A stretch of 32,577 nt of DNA from Arenicellales bacterium (lineage in GTDB: Bacteria; Pseudomonadota; Gammaproteobacteria; Arenicellales; JAANXG01): NCBI GenBank assembly GCA_030066885.1, contig JASJAT010000025.1:1-32577 (forward strand), read 5' to 3'. Numbering within the stretch: position 1 is the stretch's first letter; every line of letters starts with the position of its first letter. Under the pieces are notes generated by a model that made no database searches, was not told the DNA's origin, and was given only the letters and a program-made list of their open reading frames with translations. Positions 1-8,201 of the stretch are shown here, piece by piece. The translations under genes were made by a program, and so were the position numbers.

Positions 1-2
1 AA

Positions 3-1100
3 GAGCAGTTGGCCGAACAGCAACGGCTGGCTGAGCAAGAACGGTTAAAACTGGAGCAGCAGGCTGAGCAGCAACGACTCGCCGAAGAAGCACGCTTGAG
101 AGAGGAAAAGCTGATTGAGGAACAGCAACTGGCTGAAGAAGAGCGTTTAAGACAAGAACGATTGGCTGCGGAAAAAATTAAACAACAAGAAATAGCGGAA
201 CAAACACGGCGCAAAGAGGCTCAAGACGCCCGTATCTCTGGCCTATTAGCAACCGCGCAAGCCGCAGTGGGCAGCGGGGTTACCGACTCTTCGGTAGAAA
301 CCGCACTAGCAAGCTACAGAGAAGTATTGGCCCTCGATCCAAAAAATAAAGCAGCACAACAAGGGATCTCTGAAATCATCGAATACTATGTCGACCTCGC
401 CAACAAGGCTCTGGGAAAGGACCAGTTTCGTGAAGTAGAAAACCTCCTACAGCTCATATCCGCTATCGATCCCCAAAGTACGACAGTAGATCTGCTACGC
501 GACCAAATGGAGATTCGGCGCCAGGCTATAGTCCAGGCACAACTTCAGGCTCAGCGGGAGCAGGAGCTGGAAAAAACAGCACAGGCAGAACTACAAAAAC
601 AGAAAGAACTGGAACTCGAACAACGCTTACTTGAACAGGGAATTAGGGCCTACTATCGCGGTGATTATCAAACGTCTCTTGAAATCCTTACACCTTTGGC
701 AGAACAAGGTAAAGAGCGTGCTCAATTTCGAGTGGGTGTAATGCATCTGCGCGGACGGGGCACGAAAAAGGACCCCTCCATGGGTACAGCCTGGATCAGG
801 AGAGCTTTTCCAGCGGTGCAATCGGCGGCAACGTCCGGTGAAGCCTGGGCACAGGCTGATTTAGGATCCCTGTATCACAACGGTTTGTTAGTGGCACAAA
901 ATGACAAAGAGGCAGCGCGTTGGTACACGCTGGCCGCAGAACAGGGTTACCCCGGTGCTCAAACAAACCTGGGAACCATGTACGCTAATGGGGAAGGTGT
1001 CAGTCGTAGTCGGAGTGAAGCGATCAAGTGGTTAAAACGTGCTGCCGCCCAGGGAGATAAAATTGCGCAAAAGAACCTGGTTGCTCTGGGTGTTCAGTAG
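3..1100 (+). CDS. Coiled-coil / Sel1-repeat protein, 5' end outside the window
   Basis: The reading frame is already open at the first bases of the window (GAG CAG TTG...), so this is the 3' part of a longer gene and the TTG at 9 is not a real start. The first 75 or so visible residues are a Glu/Gln/Arg/Leu-rich heptad-like coiled coil built from variants of AEQQRLAEE. A TPR-like helical region follows (about residues 77-170), then a second Gln/Glu-rich coil (about 175-212). The last 150 residues carry Sel1-like repeats, for example AARWYTLAAEQGYPGAQTNL and the block ending AIKWLKRAAAQGDKIAQKNL. Sel1/TPR proteins act as scaffolds for protein-protein contacts, and no enzyme motif is visible. 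The partner and the cell location, which depend on the missing N-terminus, cannot be inferred. A likely terminator follows the stop codon. Confidence 0.8.
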   Translation, partial: EQLAEQQRLAEQERLKLEQQAEQQRLAEEARLREEKLIEEQQLAEEERLRQERLAAEKIKQQEIAEQTRRKEAQDARISGLLATAQAAVGSGVTDSSVETALASYREVLALDPKNKAAQQGISEIIEYYVDLANKALGKDQFREVENLLQLISAIDPQSTTVDLLRDQMEIRRQAIVQAQLQAQREQELEKTAQAELQKQKELELEQRLLEQGIRAYYRGDYQTSLEILTPLAEQGKERAQFRVGVMHLRGRGTKKDPSMGTAWIRRAFPAVQSAATSGEAWAQADLGSLYHNGLLVAQNDKEAARWYTLAAEQGYPGAQTNLGTMYANGEGVSRSRSEAIKWLKRAAAQGDKIAQKNLVALGVQ

Positions 1101-1112
1101 GCAACGCACGAT

Positions 1113-1155
1113 AACAAAGGTAAGGTGATACAGTTGAATGACCCACCTTTGTTTT
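1113..1155 (+). terminator. Probable intrinsic terminator after the Sel1 gene
   Basis: AACAAAGGT (1113-1121) is the exact reverse complement of ACCTTTGTT (1145-1153). An inner GGT/ACC pair (1124-1126 with 1141-1143) can extend the stem, and a short T run follows. It sits 12 bases after the stop codon and before the DUF72 gene. The loop is long and the T run is short, so efficiency is uncertain. Confidence 0.45.
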
Positions 1156-1176
1156 CAATGACGTGTCTATGGACCC

Positions 1177-1890
1177 ATGCGTATTTGTGCGGGCACAAGC
1201 GGATATAGCTACAAGGAGTGGAAGGGCAAATTCTACCCAGAAAAATTGCCCGCCAGTCAGATGCTTGGTTTCTATGCGGAGTCTCTTCCCGCGGTAGAGA
1301 TCAACAACACTTTCTATCGCATGCCGAAGAAAAATGTGCTGGAAAACTGGCGGCGGCAGGTTCCGGACAACTTTCGCTTTGCAGTCAAAGCATCGCAAAG
1401 AATTTCCCACAAAAAAAGACTGAAGGACGCAGAAGAAGAAACAAATTACCTGCTAGACACGCTCAAGGTCCTCGGCGGTTGTTTAGGCATAGTCCTGTTC
1501 CAAATGCCGCCCTACTTCAGAAAGGATGGTGAACGTCTAAAATATTTTCTGGGGACCCTACCGGCATCGCTGCCATGCGCATTTGAATTTCGCCACGAAT
1601 CCTGGTTTGACCAAGACGTTTTTGACACCTTGCGCGAACACAACAAAACATTGTGCACAGCAGATGAAACCAATTCAAAGTTTCGTGACATTGTCCGAAC
1701 GGCAGATGTTGGTTACTTAAGACTGCGTCGTGTGGAGTACAACGAATCCGATCTAACCCGATGGGCAAATGCCGTAGTCGAAGTGGGTTGGTCAGAGTGT
1801 TTTGTGTTTTTCAAACACGAAGACGAGTGCGGTGGGCCCGAACTCGCCCGCTCCTTTCTTGAGATCGCAAAAGACCTCACAATTGCTTAA
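1177..1890 (+). CDS. DUF72 (YecE-like) family protein
   Basis: The 237-residue protein opens with the family hallmark MRICAGTSGYSYKEWKGKFY and continues with features typical of DUF72: LPAVEINNTFYRMP (about residues 38-51), FRFAVKAS (about 66-73), LGIVLFQMPPYF (about 103-114), CAFEFRHESWF (about 131-141) and CTADETN. DUF72 proteins adopt a TIM-barrel-like fold. Their biochemical role is not established, though a nucleic-acid or iron-sulfur related role has been suggested for some relatives. The length is normal for the short form of the family. The ATG at 1177 fits the usual start of the domain and has no strong Shine-Dalgarno sequence. The gene appears to stand alone between a likely terminator and the polyamine operon. 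Confidence 0.88.
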   Translation: MRICAGTSGYSYKEWKGKFYPEKLPASQMLGFYAESLPAVEINNTFYRMPKKNVLENWRRQVPDNFRFAVKASQRISHKKRLKDAEEETNYLLDTLKVLGGCLGIVLFQMPPYFRKDGERLKYFLGTLPASLPCAFEFRHESWFDQDVFDTLREHNKTLCTADETNSKFRDIVRTADVGYLRLRRVEYNESDLTRWANAVVEVGWSECFVFFKHEDECGGPELARSFLEIAKDLTIA

Positions 1891-2101
1891 AAGCAGTAGT
1901 ACGAGATTTATAGTATTGGATAAACTATTACAGTGACTCCTTGGGACCTTTTGCGCACGTTGGGCTTCGGCTAAAATGAACCCATGCCGTCCGGCCGCTT
2001 AATACGGCCTTACGAGCTTATCCGCGGGTCAGGCGGGCTCAAACCCTCATAGGCCGCGTTAGGAAACTACCAAACGAGAAAATGAAGAGAGGAGAAAACC
2101 C
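1891..2101 (+). promoter_or_regulatory. Leader region of the pot operon with hairpin and ribosome-binding site
   Basis: This 211-base gap holds a perfect 5-bp stem GGCCG/CGGCC (1993-1997 with 2005-2009, 7-base loop) in a locally GC-rich stretch. A clear Shine-Dalgarno AGGAG at 2090-2094 lies seven bases before the potF ATG. I could not place a convincing -35/-10 pair. The hairpin could be a leader structure or chance. Confidence 0.35.
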
Positions 2102-3202
2102 ATGCAAAAATCGTTGAAAACTACGCTCGTCGCTGCGGCAGTGGGGGCACTACTCGCCACAAGTGTCTCTGCAGAAGAAGAGAAAGTACTCAATGTCTAT
2201 AACTGGTCCGATTATATCGCTGAGGACACAATCGCAAATTTTGAAAAAGAGACCGGGATCAAGGTCAATTATGACGTATTTGACTCAAATGAGGTCCTGG
2301 AAGCCAAGCTTCTTGCCGGTGGATCGGGTTATGACATCGTTGTGCCATCGGGTTCGTTTATGGAGCGACAGATCCAGGCGGGGATATTCCGTAAACTGGA
2401 TAAAGACAAGCTTAAAAACTACGGCAACCTAGACAAGACAATCCTCGAGGGTGTCTCGTTACACGACCCGGGGAACGAACACGCGATCCCATATATGTGG
2501 GGCACCACCGGCTTCGGTTATAACGTCAAAAAGGTTGAGGAGATCATGCCCGGTGCACCCGTGGATAGCTGGGATCTAATGTTCAATCCCGACGTGGTAG
2601 CCAAGTTCAAAGATTGCGGCGTCACCTTTTTGGACGCCCCGACTGAGGCGTTATCGAATGTCCTAGGCTATCTCGGTCGAGACCCGAACAGCAACGAAAA
2701 AGAGGACCTGGCTGCATTCGAAGAGCACATGTTGAAGATTCGCCCCTACATTAAGTACTTCCATTCATCTCAAAACATTAACGATCTTGCCAATGGCGAA
2801 ATCTGCGTAGCAATGGGTTGGAGCGGGGATATGCTGATTGCCCGTGACCGAGCTGACGAAGCGGAGCAAGGCGTGGAAATCGCGTACACAATTCCGAAGG
2901 AAGGTGCGGTTATATGGTTTGATATGATGGCAATCCCATCTGACGCGCCGCACCCTGAAAACGCTCATAAGTTCCTTGATTATATAATGGAGCCTCAGGT
3001 AGTAGCGGACATTTCAAACTATGTCTTCTACGCCAACGCCAACACCGCCGCGACGGAATATGTAGAAGGAGAAGTCAAGGAAGACCCGGGAATTTATCCG
3101 TCTGATGAGGTAAAGGCCAAGCTGTTTCCGGACCTGGCTGAGGATCCTAAATTTACCCGGCAGCTTACAAGATCGTGGACCCGGATTAAAACCGGACAGT
3201 AG
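2102..3202 (+). CDS. potF: Periplasmic putrescine/polyamine-binding protein (PotF-like)
   Basis: This is the substrate-capturing subunit of an ABC importer, 366 residues against about 370 in E. coli PotF. A Sec signal peptide is visible (MQKSLKTTLV..., probable cleavage after SVSA, residue 24). The mature protein starts with the family block LNVYNWSDYIAEDTIANFEKETG. The ligand-box residues of PotF-type proteins appear conserved: W35-S36-D37-Y38, W240 and D243 in GWSGD, and W272/D274 in the block IPKEGAVIWFDMMAIPSDA. The NWSDYI form points to the putrescine-type PotF rather than the spermidine-type PotD, although substrate choice cannot be settled from sequence. It is the first gene of potFGHI and has a strong Shine-Dalgarno. 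A hairpin separates it from potG. Confidence 0.93.
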   Translation: MQKSLKTTLVAAAVGALLATSVSAEEEKVLNVYNWSDYIAEDTIANFEKETGIKVNYDVFDSNEVLEAKLLAGGSGYDIVVPSGSFMERQIQAGIFRKLDKDKLKNYGNLDKTILEGVSLHDPGNEHAIPYMWGTTGFGYNVKKVEEIMPGAPVDSWDLMFNPDVVAKFKDCGVTFLDAPTEALSNVLGYLGRDPNSNEKEDLAAFEEHMLKIRPYIKYFHSSQNINDLANGEICVAMGWSGDMLIARDRADEAEQGVEIAYTIPKEGAVIWFDMMAIPSDAPHPENAHKFLDYIMEPQVVADISNYVFYANANTAATEYVEGEVKEDPGIYPSDEVKAKLFPDLAEDPKFTRQLTRSWTRIKTGQ

Positions 3203-3225
3203 TCAACAGCAAACCAGATCGGCTG

Positions 3226-3255
3226 ACATGCCCGGTCGGCCATGATCGGGCGTGT
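3226..3255 (+). promoter_or_regulatory. Intercistronic hairpin between potF and potG
   Basis: ACATGCCCG (3226-3234) pairs with CGGGCGTGT (3247-3255), nine pairs with one G-T wobble and a 12-base loop. It lies between the potF stop and the Shine-Dalgarno GGAG (3268-3271) of potG. Such hairpins often protect the upstream message of an abundant binding protein or attenuate read-through. There is no T run, so it is not a classical terminator. Confidence 0.45.
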
Positions 3256-3278
3256 CGTGGTTCTAGTGGAGACAAGAC

Positions 3279-4421
3279 ATGGCTGAGGCTCACGAGGTGG
3301 ACAAAAGGCTGGATCCCTGGAACGATCCGCATGCGACGCCCTATATTCGTATCCAGAACGTTACTAAAAAATTCGGTGACTTTACCGCGGTCAACAACGT
3401 TTCACTGGATATTTATAAGAATGAGCTCTTTTGCCTGCTCGGGGGCTCCGGGTGTGGAAAGAGTACGTTGCTGCGGATGCTCGCCGGCTTCGAAACACCC
3501 ACGGTCGGTACCATCTACATCGACGATGTAGATATGGGAAGCATCGCTCCCTACGACCGGCCGGTAAACATGATGTTTCAGTCCTATGCTTTGTTTCCGC
3601 ATATGACCGTGGAAAACAATATAGCTTTCGGGCTTAAGCAAGACAAAGAACCCGCGGCGGAGATCACCAAGCGTGTGGCCGACATGCTCGAACTTGTGCA
3701 ACTCACACCGTTCGCGAAACGCAAACCGCACCAACTTTCAGGGGGGCAACGCCAACGAGTCGCGCTCGCTCGGGCGCTGGTCAAAAAACCCAAAGTCCTG
3801 CTCCTCGACGAACCACTGGGAGCATTGGATAAGAAGCTTCGTGAGGAGACACAGTTTGAATTGGTCAACATCCAAGAGGAAACCGGAGTTACCTTCATCG
3901 TCGTCACTCACGATCAGAGCGAGGCGATGACTTTGTCGTCGCGCATCGGCGTCATGAACGAAGGCCAGATTGTCCAAACGGGGACACCGACTGAGATATA
4001 CGAGTATCCGAATTCACGCTTTGTTGCGGATTTCATCGGCTCGGTGAATATCTTTGAAGGGCGGATTATAGAGGATGATCCCGACCACGTGCGGATCGAG
4101 TCGGATGAGGCTGGTTGCCCCTTGTATATAGACCACGGTGTTACCGCCTCCCCCGGCGCACGGGTTTGGGTAGCGGTTCGGCCCGAGAAGATTCAGCTTA
4201 GTCGAGACAAGCCGAATGGGGAGGACAACTGTACGATAGGCACGATTGAGGAAATCGCCTACATGGGAGACCTGTCTATCTACCGAGTGGAACTTGATAC
4301 CGGGAAACGCGTGCGTGTAACGATGCCGAACTTGGTGCGCGGGACCAGTGATAGATATACCTGGGATGAACGGATTCACTTGAGCTGGCAGGCCTCCAAC
4401 GCTGTGGTACTGATGACGTGA
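3279..4421 (+). CDS. potG: Polyamine ABC transporter ATP-binding subunit (PotG-like)
   Basis: This cytoplasmic ATPase powers polyamine import. All nucleotide-binding motifs are intact: Walker A GGSGCGKST (residues 55-63), Q-loop Q101 in MMFQSYALFPH, signature LSGGQ (153-157), Walker B LLLDEP (174-179) and H-loop H211 in VVTHDQSEA. A C-terminal TOBE-type domain follows (about 260-380, with WVAVRPEKIQLS). The 380-residue length matches PotG/PotA. The N-terminal extension before the first strand (about 20 residues) is typical of PotG. The start is supported by GGAG seven bases upstream. The final GTGA at 4418-4421 overlaps the start of the next gene, implying translational coupling with the permease. 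Confidence 0.94.
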   Translation: MAEAHEVDKRLDPWNDPHATPYIRIQNVTKKFGDFTAVNNVSLDIYKNELFCLLGGSGCGKSTLLRMLAGFETPTVGTIYIDDVDMGSIAPYDRPVNMMFQSYALFPHMTVENNIAFGLKQDKEPAAEITKRVADMLELVQLTPFAKRKPHQLSGGQRQRVALARALVKKPKVLLLDEPLGALDKKLREETQFELVNIQEETGVTFIVVTHDQSEAMTLSSRIGVMNEGQIVQTGTPTEIYEYPNSRFVADFIGSVNIFEGRIIEDDPDHVRIESDEAGCPLYIDHGVTASPGARVWVAVRPEKIQLSRDKPNGEDNCTIGTIEEIAYMGDLSIYRVELDTGKRVRVTMPNLVRGTSDRYTWDERIHLSWQASNAVVLMT

Positions 4422-5425
4422 GTCGGAAAGCGTACATTACCCTCGGCGACCGAATCACTGCGGCAACTGATCTGGTGAGTCAATCATCGTGGTGGGGTCA
4501 AATCCAAACGTGGGTGGAGGTGTTGCTGACTCGTCTAGGACTCCGGGGACAGGGCCTGGTCGTTGCTATCCCCTATCTGTGGCTGCTGTTGTTTTTCTTG
4601 ATCCCTTTCGCGTTCGTTCTGAAGATCTCGTTGGCTGAAGCAGTTATCGCACGTCCGCCCTATACCGCTTTGATCGAATGGACGGAAGACGCCTTTATCG
4701 ACATCAAGCTGAACATAGCCAACTATCTGTTCCTGCTCCAAGACGATTTATATTGGAAGGCGTACCTCAACTCAGTCAAAGTCGCCTTGATCTCAACGGC
4801 GGTGTGCCTATTCATCGGGTATCCCATGGCCTACAGCATGGCGCGGGCAAATCCGGCTTGGCGAAATGTGTTGCTCATGTTGGTGATCCTTCCGTTCTGG
4901 ACTTCGTTTCTACTGCGTGTATACGCCTGGATCGGCATTCTTAAGAATAACGGTGTTATCAATAATATACTTCTGGCGTTCGGTATCATCGATGAGCCCA
5001 TCGTCATGATGCAGACCAACTTCGCGGTTTACGTGGGTATCGTTTACTCCTATCTGCCGTTCATGATCTTGCCGCTTTATGCGAATCTTGAACGCCTCGA
5101 TAACACATTGCTCGAGGCTGCCGCTGATCTGGGTTGCCGACCGATCAAAGCTTTCTTTTCTATCACGTTGCCTTTATCAATTCCTGGAATCATTGCGGGA
5201 TCGTTACTGGTATTCATACCGGCGGTGGGCGAATTCGTAATTCCAGCGCTGCTCGGCGGTCCCGACACTTTGATGATTGGCCGGGTTCTGTGGGACGAGT
5301 TCTTTGCCAACCGCGACTGGCCGGTAGCGTCGGCTGTAGCGATCGCCATTTTGCTGCTGCTCATTATTCCTATCATGGTGTTCCAGCGCTTCCAGGCTAA
5401 GGAAGCCGAGGCGGGTACTGCATGA
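4418..5425 (+). CDS. potH: Polyamine ABC transporter permease (PotH-like)
   Basis: This is one of the two inner-membrane channel subunits, 335 residues with about six hydrophobic helices; the first is VVAIPYLWLLLFFLIPFAFVL. The ATPase-coupling EAA loop is visible as EAAADLGCRPIKAFFSITLPLSIPGI (about residues 229-254). The N-terminal cytoplasmic tail before helix 1 is about 45 residues long, and the GTG start overlaps the potG stop. A later start cannot be excluded, but the GTGA overlap fits the packed operon. It pairs with the following permease to form the heterodimeric pore. Confidence 0.92.
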   Translation: MSRKAYITLGDRITAATDLVSQSSWWGQIQTWVEVLLTRLGLRGQGLVVAIPYLWLLLFFLIPFAFVLKISLAEAVIARPPYTALIEWTEDAFIDIKLNIANYLFLLQDDLYWKAYLNSVKVALISTAVCLFIGYPMAYSMARANPAWRNVLLMLVILPFWTSFLLRVYAWIGILKNNGVINNILLAFGIIDEPIVMMQTNFAVYVGIVYSYLPFMILPLYANLERLDNTLLEAAADLGCRPIKAFFSITLPLSIPGIIAGSLLVFIPAVGEFVIPALLGGPDTLMIGRVLWDEFFANRDWPVASAVAIAILLLLIIPIMVFQRFQAKEAEAGTA

Positions 5426-6264
5426 ACAAAAATCGTTCCATGTTTCTTATTTCCGGCCTCGCTTTCGGGTTTGCGTTCCTTTACATCCCAATCTTGTCCC
5501 TTATCATCTTTTCTTTCAATGAGTCGAAGCTCGTTACCGTGTGGGCCGGGTTCTCGACCAAATGGTATGGAGAACTGCTTAGAAATGAGCAGATCCTGGA
5601 CGCTGCCTGGCTGAGCATTCGCATCGCGGTAATCAATGCTTGCTTCGCGGTAGCCTTAGGTACGCTGGCGGGATTTGCACTTGCACGGCTAGGGCGTTTT
5701 CGTGGGCGCACCCTGTTGACCGGAATGGTCACAGCGCCATTGGTGATGCCTGAAGTGATAACGGGGCTTAGTTTACTGCTGTTGTTTGTTGCCATGCAGG
5801 ACCTTATCGGGTGGCCAGCGGGACGAGGGGTAACAACCATCACCATAGCCCATATCACTTTTTCCATGGCCTATGTTGCGATCATCATTCAATCGCGTTT
5901 GTCCAGCGTAGACGAATCCGTCGAGGAAGCGGCACTCGACCTTGGTGCACGGCCGGCCAAGGTATTCTTCCTGATTACGCTACCGATCATTGCCCCCGCA
6001 CTCATATCCGGTTGGCTTCTCTCCTTCACCATGTCGCTCGATGACCTGGTGATCGCGAGTTTCGTATCCGGACCAGGCTCCAGCACATTACCAATGGTCG
6101 TCTTCTCCAAGGTGAGATTGGGCGTGAGCCCGGAGATTAATGCCTTGGCCACGATTATCGTGTTGCTGGTGGCAGTCGGCATCACCATCGCCGGCATAAC
6201 CTTAAATCGCCAGGAAAAAAGAAGACAGCGCGACATGCAGATGGCCGTCGCGGCCAATGAATAG
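5422..6264 (+). CDS. potI: Polyamine ABC transporter permease (PotI-like)
   Basis: This is the second inner-membrane channel subunit, 280 residues, which is the usual PotI length, with about six membrane segments. The EAA coupling loop reads EEAALDLGARPAKVFFLITLPIIAP (about residues 171-195). The sequence SMSLDDLVIASFVSGPGSSTLP-like (here FTMSLDDLVIASFVSGPG) is characteristic of PotC/PotI permeases. Its ATG overlaps the potH stop as ATGA (5422-5425), so it is translationally coupled. No clear intrinsic terminator follows; a perfect 12-bp palindrome GAGGCGCGCCTC lies further on at 6354-6365. Confidence 0.93.
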   Translation: MNKNRSMFLISGLAFGFAFLYIPILSLIIFSFNESKLVTVWAGFSTKWYGELLRNEQILDAAWLSIRIAVINACFAVALGTLAGFALARLGRFRGRTLLTGMVTAPLVMPEVITGLSLLLLFVAMQDLIGWPAGRGVTTITIAHITFSMAYVAIIIQSRLSSVDESVEEAALDLGARPAKVFFLITLPIIAPALISGWLLSFTMSLDDLVIASFVSGPGSSTLPMVVFSKVRLGVSPEINALATIIVLLVAVGITIAGITLNRQEKRRQRDMQMAVAANE

Positions 6265-6394
6265 CACCCATATCCTATCGCGAAAGTAATATGTCCTATT
6301 GCCAAGGCTCAAAGCACACCTGAGAAGCGACGCCGCTCCACGATAACCGGCACGAGGCGCGCCTCCTATATTCGGCCTTCGTAAGACACTCCCC

Positions 6395-7228
6395 TCAAGT
6401 ATGAAGCCTCTTGTAGGCGTTTAAGTGCCTGACAGCCCCCTGCTTGTCTCCGGTCTGTTCATACAAGCGGGCGAGATTGTAGTGAGCATCTGGAAAACTA
6501 TCGTCCAATGATAAAACTCGTTCGTATGCAGTTATGGCCTGATCTGTTGCATCCCGGCCTTCTTGCACAACACCCAAATTAAACCACGCCGTAGCATGCT
6601 GCGGATTAATCTCTAAAGCTTTGTTGAAAAGACTGAGTGCTTCTTCGGTTTCACCCGATATATGTAGTAGCCTGCCTAGATTGACGCAGGCATCCGTATG
6701 TGCGGGATCTTGCTCGATTGCTTTTCGATAGACGGTCTTTGCCTCTTTATAGTCGCCTATCATTTCCAAGTCGATTCCAAGGTCATACCAGTCATCCGCT
6801 GAGGTGTTTATTTGCAAATGGGCATCGCGGGCGGCTGCTTTTACCATGGGCGCAACTTCACGGGTAAGCGACGACATTGGGAAATCGATTTGAATTTGGC
6901 CTGACTCAGGATCCCACAGGGAATCTTGTTCTCTCACGAGTACGTCGTGTCCGACGACGACCACTCGCACCGAGCTCAAGGATTTCCCTGCCGGTAACCT
7001 CGCTTTCAAGGTGCGCAGTGTACGGGCAATAGCATGTGTCCCGGCGTTTGCCTCACGCAACTGTTTCGCCATTCGGAGCAGTACGATATCTTGAAAGCTG
7101 TATCTATACCGGTGGTATTTTACATGCCCTATCGCCGCGTTCAGCAAACCCGTTTTCACAAAAGCACGAACCTGCTCAGGCCTTAGGCCCAGTAGGTCAG
7201 CGACTTCATTGGTAGAGTACCCGGTCAT
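6395..7228 (-). CDS. MerR-type HTH / tetratricopeptide-repeat protein
   Basis: The 277-residue protein has an N-terminal MerR-like winged helix: YSTNEVADLLGLRPEQVRAFVKTGLL (about residues 4-29) followed by YRYSFQDIVLLRMAKQLREA (about 42-61). About 50 residues of linker or beta structure follow (RVVVVGHDVLVRE). At least four TPR units make up residues about 124-275 (DWYDLGIDLEMIGDYKEA, ACVNLGRLLHISGETEEA, AWFNLGVVQEGRDATDQA, AHYNLARLYEQTGDKQGA). MerR proteins bind dyad promoters, and the TPR half here replaces the usual small-molecule sensor with a likely protein-binding domain. It follows ku on the same strand, 71 bases after the ku stop, so it may be co-transcribed with ku. A role in controlling end joining is a guess from position. 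Confidence 0.82.
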   Translation of the reverse strand: MTGYSTNEVADLLGLRPEQVRAFVKTGLLNAAIGHVKYHRYRYSFQDIVLLRMAKQLREANAGTHAIARTLRTLKARLPAGKSLSSVRVVVVGHDVLVREQDSLWDPESGQIQIDFPMSSLTREVAPMVKAAARDAHLQINTSADDWYDLGIDLEMIGDYKEAKTVYRKAIEQDPAHTDACVNLGRLLHISGETEEALSLFNKALEINPQHATAWFNLGVVQEGRDATDQAITAYERVLSLDDSFPDAHYNLARLYEQTGDKQGAVRHLNAYKRLHT

Positions 7229-7299
7229 CGGGTATTGAAGTTTGGCACAAACCCTATCTTTTTTCGATTAAGACGGTAGTACCTATGTTCTTAGGAAAC

Positions 7300-8145
7300 T
7301 TACCGTGCAGCGGTTTTCTTTTTTGTGGTCGCTCTTTTACCTGCTCGCTTAGCGGGTTTTGGTTTTACTTCCCCTTTCTTACCCGCCGCGATGCTGGCCT
7401 TTAACGCCTCCATCATATCTATAATTTTATTCTCCGGTGCTTCGGTGGGGGTTATCGTTATATCTTCCCCATCCACTTTACGCTGGATCATTTCGATCAT
7501 TTTCTCCCTGACCTCATCCCTATACTGTTCCGGCTTAAACGAATCCGATGTAGCCTGGTCGATCAATTGTACAGCAAGCTGTAATTCCTGCTTTTTAACC
7601 TCGGCTTCATCGACTGGAACCTGATCAAAGGATCGAATCTCGTCCGAATACTTGAGTTGTTCCATAGACAAACCATTTTTTATTGGCCTTACCAGAACAA
7701 GATATTGCTTGCCGCGTGCCGCATACTTTGCAATCGCAACCCGACCGGTCTGCTCAAGAGCCTGAGACAACAGATGATAAGCTCTGGCCGCACCCTTGTC
7801 TGGCGAAAGATAGTAGACTTTATCCAGATAAACCCGGTCGACGTGATCTGCTTGAACAAATTCAACAATGTCTATGGTGTAGGTGGCCGCGGCTTCGATA
7901 GCCTTGAGTTCTTCAGGATTGAACAGCACATATTGGTCCCTGGCAAACTCATAACCCTTAACAATCTCTTCCTTGGGAACAACTTCCCCTGTCTTAGCGG
8001 AAACCAGCTGCTGCTTCAATCGAGACCCGTCGCGGCGGTCTATCTGGTTGAAGCGGATTGCTGCCGATGATTCTGCTGCCGAGAAAAGTTTTACCGGAAT
8101 CGATACCAAGCCGAACGAGATGTTAGCTGTCGAAAGCGCCCTCAT
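7300..8145 (-). CDS. ku: Ku, DNA double-strand-break end-binding protein
   Basis: Bacterial Ku forms a homodimeric ring on broken DNA ends and recruits the ligase LigD. The protein begins MRALSTANISFGLVSIPVKLFSA, the conserved N-terminus of the family, and contains the typical blocks LVSAKTGEVVPKEEIVKGYEF, VYYLSPDKGAARAYHLL and REKMIEMIQRKVDGE. The core covers about residues 1-250. The last 25 residues are a Lys/Arg/Ala-rich tail (KPKPAKRAGKRATTKKKTAAR), which in bacterial Ku proteins helps bind DNA. The 281-residue length is normal. It is divergent from ligD with only 56 bases between the start codons, so the two repair partners share one regulatory region. Confidence 0.95.
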   Translation of the reverse strand: MRALSTANISFGLVSIPVKLFSAAESSAAIRFNQIDRRDGSRLKQQLVSAKTGEVVPKEEIVKGYEFARDQYVLFNPEELKAIEAAATYTIDIVEFVQADHVDRVYLDKVYYLSPDKGAARAYHLLSQALEQTGRVAIAKYAARGKQYLVLVRPIKNGLSMEQLKYSDEIRSFDQVPVDEAEVKKQELQLAVQLIDQATSDSFKPEQYRDEVREKMIEMIQRKVDGEDITITPTEAPENKIIDMMEALKASIAAGKKGEVKPKPAKRAGKRATTKKKTAAR

Positions 8146-8201
8146 AACAATATGCTCTAAGTCATTGATTATTATTGTAAGAATGATATAACCCCCAGGC
8201 T
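8146..8201. promoter_or_regulatory. Divergent ku/ligD promoter region
   Basis: In this 56-base gap a plausible sigma-70 promoter for ligD can be read: TTGATT (8165-8170), a 16-base spacer and TATAAC (8187-8192). The ligD ATG at 8202 would lie only about ten bases after the -10 box, so the message may be nearly leaderless; the best Shine-Dalgarno is a weak AGG at 8197-8199. No equally good promoter for ku was seen on the other strand. Confidence 0.4.
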
